DNA of 64,000 bases, taken from the NCBI GenBank assembly GCA_034401135.1, contig JAWZSP010000002.1, forward strand, positions 4,588,001-4,652,000, written 5' to 3'. A program made the translations under genes and the position numbers. This DNA is from Volutella citrinella. Lineage: Eukaryota; Ascomycota; Sordariomycetes; Hypocreales; Nectriaceae. Positions within the stretch are counted from its first letter, which is position 1. Every line of letters starts with the position of its first letter. The notes below the pieces were generated by a model, which saw only the letters and a program-made list of their open reading frames with translations, made no database searches and was not told where the DNA came from. This document shows positions 58,770 to 64,000 of the stretch, piece by piece.

Positions 58770-59022
58770 AGTGGTTGACAATTGACTGCATGCGAGGTGT
58801 TTGTATAGATAAAGGTACTGAAGCATAGATACCCAGACTAAATGTCAATGAAGTGAAAGAACAAGTAAGAAAGGCCGAGTCGTATATGTACTATCGAAGC
58901 AACTTATTTACTATCTGACCTTGCAGCTCGACCACCCACTTCAGCTGATCGTCAGAAAAGAACCAGACCCTCACCACCCTTGCATTGCATCCAGCGCCCT
59001 GCTGCCTCCTCCAGTCAAGCAT
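58770..59022. other. convergent intergenic spacer
   Basis: It holds the 3' ends of two converging genes. Nothing else is visible. Confidence 0.4.
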
Positions 59023-60334
59023 TTAGAAGGTGAGGATGGCACCAGCCTCCTTGGGGACAGTCGAGGCAACGTTGGCGGAGCCGATGAGAGAGTACTTGTA
59101 GGGAACAGAGGTGGGAGTCATGGTTCCCTTGGGGGCCTCGTTGACACCGCCACCCAGGTCGACATCAAAGACGGCGACAGAGCTGGATGGAGCACTTGTT
59201 AGTCACCATTTTGAAACAAAAGAGGCAGAGTTCTACTCACCCGGTGATCTTGGAGTCGCGGCTGGTAATGGGGAACGGGGTGTTGCGGAAGACGGTGCTC
59301 TGGACAAGCATCTGGGCGCCGAGGCGGGAGTTGACGCCAGTGACGGAGACGCTAATAAATTGTTAGAAAGATCCATCATCACATGTTCGGAAACTCATAC
59401 GTGTCGTAGTAGCTGTTGTAGACGTGGCCAGTACCGAAGCGGAAGAGAGGGGTGCGCGAGCCAACGTTCTTCCAGTGGTTGTGGGCGTAGGTGATGTGGA
59501 GCTTGCCCTTGTCCTGCTTCTCGTTGTTCTCGCTGTGGCCGGCAAGGGAGGCCTTGTGGTGGTCGTGGAGGAAGTTGCTGGCCGAGTCAGTATTGCTCGT
59601 AGCGACACGAGGAGATACATACTAGGAGAAGGTGAGGAAATCGGCGCCGTGGCTGGCGTCGAGGAGACCATCGTAGAAGTCCTTGTCGGCGACAAGAGCA
59701 GAGGACAGCTCGTTGTGGTCAACCCAAACGTTGGTGCTCTCCTACTTCATGGTCAGCTGGTGTCAGTAGAGAACTGAGGTATCGTGAGTGGACTTGCATC
59801 AATGGAGATGGCATCGCCGTTACCAGCCACAACATTGGTGATCTTAAGGTTGCGAATAATGACGTTTGACTGTCGTCGGATATAGAGACCAATGTTGTCG
59901 AAGCCTAGAAAGGGATTAGTGACAGGGTAATATTTAGCTTGGGGGATACTGACCAGCTCCGGGGGAGGCTCCAATGACGGACTTGTTGCTGCCAATGCGG
60001 ACCTTGGTGTTGCCCTTGATGAAGCCCTTGACCACAACGATGCGGGGAGTAGCGTCCTTCTCGTCGACAGCTGCGGTGAACTGGGCGAGGGTCGAGACGG
60101 TGGTCACGGTGCCGCCGCTACCACCCTTGGTTCTGAGCAAATGGTTAGCATCAGGGACTGAAATCAACATAGGGAAGAAAAGTACCCTCCGTTCTGGGTG
60201 GCATAGCCCAGGGTGGCCACCTCAGACAAGGTAGCTCGCTTGGCGAGAACGTGAGCAGGCTCCTCGTCGACAGTGGGAGTAGGCGACGCAGCCGCAACGG
60301 CGAAAAGGCCAGCAACAACAGGGAAGAATCTCAT
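59023..60334 (-). CDS. secreted pectate lyase, polysaccharide lyase family 1, 7 exons
   Basis: This enzyme cleaves de-esterified pectin by beta-elimination, usually Ca2+-dependent. A signal peptide opens the protein (MRFFPVVAGLFAVAAASP), followed by a short propeptide ending in KR. Parallel beta-helix motifs follow: KSVIGASPGAG, IGLYIRRQSNVIIRNLKI, GDAISIDESTNVWVDHNEL, DGLLDASHGADFLT, HDHHKASLAGHS and LFRFGTGHVYNSYY. These match the PL1 Ca2+-binding and active-site regions. Six introns are needed; one (59742-59797) is GC-AG. Length is about 320 aa, as usual. It is a plant-cell-wall-degrading enzyme, so the fungus likely contacts plant material at some stage. Confidence 0.93.
59742..59797 (-). 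other. GC-AG intron in the pectate lyase gene
   Basis: On the minus strand the donor is GAT|GCAAGT and the acceptor GAAGTAG|GAG, with an AGCTGAC branch point. Removing 56 nt joins GDAISID to ESTNVWVDHNE, exactly the PL1 consensus. Using a nearby GT would break this conserved block. Confidence 0.8.
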
Positions 60335-61384
60335 CTTGAAGAAGTCGTGCTCGTGAAGAAGTCCAGTTCTGTGAGGAGCTTGTTGAAGTGAAGGGGGGTT
60401 GGTTTGCTAAAAAAACGAAACAGCCCACGGTGATGGGACGTCGTTCTTATACACATGGTTCCCGGATAATGTATATGTCACTGCCCCTCCTATTCCCCCA
60501 CTAAACCCACCTCATTTCCGAGAGACCCCAAATCAAGCTCATGCCCCCCCCCGGCGCTTCATTCGTGGATACGGGGTCCACAAATCAGAGCTTGTCTTCG
60601 GACATTGGGGGCAGACGACGTGGGCGGAAAAGCGCACCACGGGAGGGGGCTTCTGAAACATTGCGGGTACAGAAAGGCCGAACCCGAGTCCCGCAATGCT
60701 TAAAGCTTGGCTGGCCTGGGGTGCAGATGCGATCCTGCGGCACCCCTGCTGTCTGGTCTTGATTGGTGCGAAATTGGCACGTCAGATGGTCCTTCACCCT
60801 CCGCATTTCCTCTATCAGCCGGCCGTGGCAGGCATGATGCAATCAGCGTCGTATTTTCCCAAATACGCTTTTAGTCATGATGGCAAAGGGCTCGTGTGCC
60901 AATAGTTGCTCGAATTGTCCACCAATCGTCCACTGCCCGGCGTACTATGTGGTCCTCTTACGTGTGCTGGCCTGCAATGGCATCATGGTGACTTGGGCTT
61001 GGTGGTCAGATTTATTGCCGGGAGCAATACGAACTAGACCGACTACATGATTTCATGCTCATTGTTATTGCTAACTGGCTGTTGAGCAGCGGGGTAAGTG
61101 TCCTTGCATCATCTCAATGCCAGGGTTGTAACCCATGTGAGCCTGTTTGCGGGTTTTTTTCCTCGCCTTCACATCAGGGTTCATTGAATTGAGACTTCGA
61201 TATAGGAAGCAAGGAAATGTCTACTATGCTCTCCAGCCGTTGCAGATACATCTAGATCAGCCAAAATAAACCCCAGCTTCCCGGACAGAGTCTCAGTCGA
61301 CGGAATAATTATTCACAGGGGAAAGTAGTTTGCCTTGTTGATTCAACGTTCCTTTTACAAAGGCACGACAACACCCACAGCCAT
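60335..61384. promoter_or_regulatory. intergenic region upstream of the pectate lyase
   Basis: No gene is supported. The part next to 60335 should be the pectate lyase promoter; the rest contains the 3' flank of the STAND gene. Confidence 0.4.
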
Positions 61385-63861
61385 CTACCAGGCCCAGTAG
61401 GGCACCAACCTATCATACGCCTCTACGCTGTCCTCGGCATCCTCAGCCGTCGTGCCAAGCCAATATTTCCTGTCCTTTGCCGCATCTTCGCGAAACTGGA
61501 TGCCAGTCGGGTACCCGGCCTTTTCCTTGACGCATCCAACCTTGTACTTTGCCCGTGCCAACTGCATCTCCACATCCGCTCCGGCATATTCATACGTCGT
61601 CACTGCCGCAAGGAGGTAGAAGATGGCCTGCTCAAGGTCGCCTTGCCGCTCAATGTGGCAGCCCATGCGATAAAGTATCGGGGCCGTTTCAACATGGTAG
61701 GTTCCCCATGCTTTGCGATACACCTCAAATGCCTCCCGGTGGATCCGGAACGCTTCCTCCCATTGATCTTGCGAGATGCGGATGTTGCCATAAAGGCGTA
61801 GTGCGAATCCATATCTTCTTATCACTTAGCAGGCCGAAACTCTTGGCGGTTTTGAACAACATACCTGCGCTGGGCTTCGATGTCCTCCTTATCCTGCGGA
61901 GCGCCTGCTTTGACTAGAGGTTCGACTAGCTGCAAGGCCTCATCTAGCTTATTGGCCTTCCACAGACCCCATGCTTTGTGGACATAAGCGAGGTCTCGTT
62001 TTTCAACGTGGCCGGGGAGCAACTGCTCCAGCATCTCGATGCAATGATCGTGCCACCACATGGCATCGTCGATTTTCCCTGACAGCTGCAAGGCCTGGCC
62101 GATACAGCTGTTCGTATAGGCAATGTGATGGTTATTTTGGTTAATATGGCCCAAATTTACCGCCCTAACTAGCAGATGATGGGCTTCATGGAAAGATTGC
62201 AGAGCTTGATCCGGCTTGTTGGAGTCCAGCATGATTTTGCCCAGCTTTAGGTGAAGCCGTGAGATGTCGACGAGATCATGATCCAAGTGGGGCTGCAGCA
62301 TATCCATACAAATCTTATGCAGTGGCAGAGCCCCTTGATGCTGGCCAGTTGCCCTCGAATACCTGAACTCGCAGCGGTCAATAATCTTCATCGAACGGGG
62401 CATAATAACGCTCACCAGAAAACGGTCTCGATCAACTACAAAAGCTCTGGGAATGCCCTCATGCTCATACCTAGATTCCTGTATCTATTGAGCGCAGCCG
62501 AAATATGCTCGTAGTACGCATGGCCTCCGCTTCGGAAAAACGCAAGCCCCATTTTCTTCCACACGGCCATTGACGGGAATGCAGCGCACAGCATCTTGAC
62601 AACAGTCGTGAAGGCTTGTTCTTCGTGCCGTATGCCTGACAGGGCCTTCTCGTGGAGAACCCGAGGCATATAGATGTAGAATGACGATATTCTGATCAAG
62701 CCATATTCTGCCAGCTCTTCCACAGCATCTTGAACGCGGCTGCTGTTAGATACGAACTGATAAGGCTCCGGGAAAGTCGAAATGCCTTTTGCATAGGTCG
62801 TAAAAAAATCAAGAGGAAGCGCTACACCGTATTAGTGTCAATTGACATGCATAAGGCTTTGAGCTACGTACCATCAAAATCAAGGAATACCAGCAATTGA
62901 AGGGTTCGGAATGCTTCATCGGATAGGGATGGAATAACAAAGGACCACACAGTGTCAAGCACAGCATCAGGACATTCAGAATTCGGGTTGTCCAATTGGC
63001 GCATTCTGCGGCTCTGATGGTCCTGATACTTAGCGACTAGTGAGGCCAAGCTGCAACGCGTTTCAGACATGTAGCCGGCCAACAAATCCAGTGCCGTTGG
63101 CGAGTTTCCAAGGAGTTGACATATGTGCTTGGTGTGTTTTGAGTGGTCTGGGTTTTGCTCGCAAGGCATGGACGGCTGAGAGACGCCCAGAGTCAAAAGG
63201 CGCATGGCTGAATTGTCATCTAGTGGTCCAAGATGGATGCTATTGGGAATTCCGAATTCACGAGCAAAGTCCGCACTTCTCGTTATGATGATAATGGCCC
63301 CATTGCGATTACTTGGCCAGATTTCTCGAATGTGGGTCCTGTCCTTGTCTGGCACATTGTCAAATACCAGGAGCCATGGCGCATCTGTATTGTACCGGTG
63401 AGCAACGGTGAAAGCAATCGTGGATACAAGTCCTCACCCGCTGTGCGAAGGGCGTCAATCATACGCTCGCTGACCTGTGTCTCGCCAACAGGATCACGCT
63501 CAGAAATGAGGCGGAGATGAAGAGCTCCCTCGTACAGTGACTGCGTTATCTTTTCAGGGGTTTCTGCATTTACCGATATAACCGCCTGAAACGCACTGTG
63601 GTGGCGACAAAGAAATTCCCGAGCAAGGTCAGACTTGCCCAGGCCAGCAGAGCCGTGGATTACTGCTGCACGAGTGAAAGAGTCAGTCGGTTGCGAGGAG
63701 GGAAGGATGTACTCCTCGAGTTGCTCAAGTGCCTTGGATCGACCAAGGAAGTGTGGGTCTGAGAAAAAGATGCCCGGAGCCGTGTCCCGGATATTGTACC
63801 GCTCTGGGGTGCGTTTGGGAGGTGTGGGCATGTTAAGGCGGCTGTATAGATCCGACTCCAT
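61385..63861 (-). CDS. NB-ARC-TPR STAND protein, N-terminus probably beyond the window
   Basis: Exons 63861-63438, 63384-62872, 62821-62471, 62435-61865 and 61814-61385 give 762 aa in frame. The NB-ARC ATPase has FLGRSKALEQLEEYI, P-loop HGSAGLGKSDLAREF, Walker B PWLLVFDNV (rebuilt across intron 1), IIIITRSADF and GNSPTALDLLAGYM. A winged-helix-like part follows, then TPR-like repeats (ALQSFHEAHHLLVRA; EEAFRIHREAFEVYRKA; LEQAIFYLLAAV). The frame stays open upstream of the Met at 63861 to a consensus acceptor (CACTATTCAG, near 63888), so an N-terminal effector domain probably lies in exons further right. Intron 62436-62470 is only 35 nt and is the weakest junction. Such proteins are NLR-like sensors. 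Confidence 0.8.
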
Positions 63862-64000
63862 GATCCCTAAAGCTTCCTGGCACTTCTGAATAGTGTGTGA
63901 TGGTTGACTGGTCTTGTTTTGGGCACTGAGCTATTATGAGTTCTTGTGCAGAGAGGACGTATAACGGAATAGAAGTGGGTGAAAAATGAATGGTTAAGTA

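Noticed and set aside
3245..63000. Transposons, RIP-mutated repeats, CRISPR arrays, secondary-metabolite core enzymes
   Set aside because: I found no transposase or reverse-transcriptase motifs, no long AT-biased repeat tracts, no regular spacer arrays and no PKS, NRPS or terpene-synthase motifs.

Overview
The window is nuclear DNA of a filamentous ascomycete, most likely a sordariomycete and perhaps Hypocreales. Genes stand alone on both strands. They carry many 43-77 nt introns with GT-AG ends and CTAAC/CTGAC branch points. The families present are typical of such fungi: HET-domain proteins, NACHT and NB-ARC STAND proteins, an RTA1-like protein, DUF6536, a PL1 pectate lyase, an ABCC transporter and a surface-binding-like secreted protein. 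All splice structures below were worked out by eye from splice sites and reading-frame arithmetic. None has transcript support.

Layout. 0.7-5.6 kb: metabolic genes (aldehyde dehydrogenase, tail-anchored cytochrome b5, type-B carboxylesterase). 7.4-13.8 kb: a metacaspase followed, 392 bp later on the same strand, by a 1508-aa HET-NACHT-WD40 protein. 14-22.4 kb: a secreted or membrane-anchored Cys-rich protein, an LRR-like protein, a HET protein, a degenerate kinase-like protein and a small secreted protein. 23.3-27.3 kb: two divergent genes for related helical proteins with hydrophobic hairpins. 28-33 kb: two membrane proteins and a protein joining a STAND-type N-terminal helical domain to a ubiquitin-like domain. 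33-38.6 kb: a three-exon 1520-aa C2H2 protein and a small orphan. 39-45 kb: an RTA1-like protein, a long gene-poor stretch and a coiled-coil gene of uncertain structure. 45.7-49.5 kb: an ankyrin protein and two tRNA-like elements. 49.7-61 kb: an ABCC transporter, a DUF6536 membrane protein and a pectate lyase. 61.4 kb to the right edge: an NB-ARC-TPR STAND protein whose N-terminus probably lies outside the window.

The unifying theme is non-self recognition and regulated cell death. The window holds a metacaspase, two STAND NTPases, two HET domains, two STAND-type N-terminal helical domains detached from NTPases, and a pair of putative membrane-inserting helical proteins. The best candidates for something undescribed are that divergent helical pair and the metacaspase/HET-NACHT-WD40 neighbourhood. 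Three independent introns appear to use GC-AG ends, which is many for one window. No transposon, CRISPR array or secondary-metabolite core enzyme was recognised.
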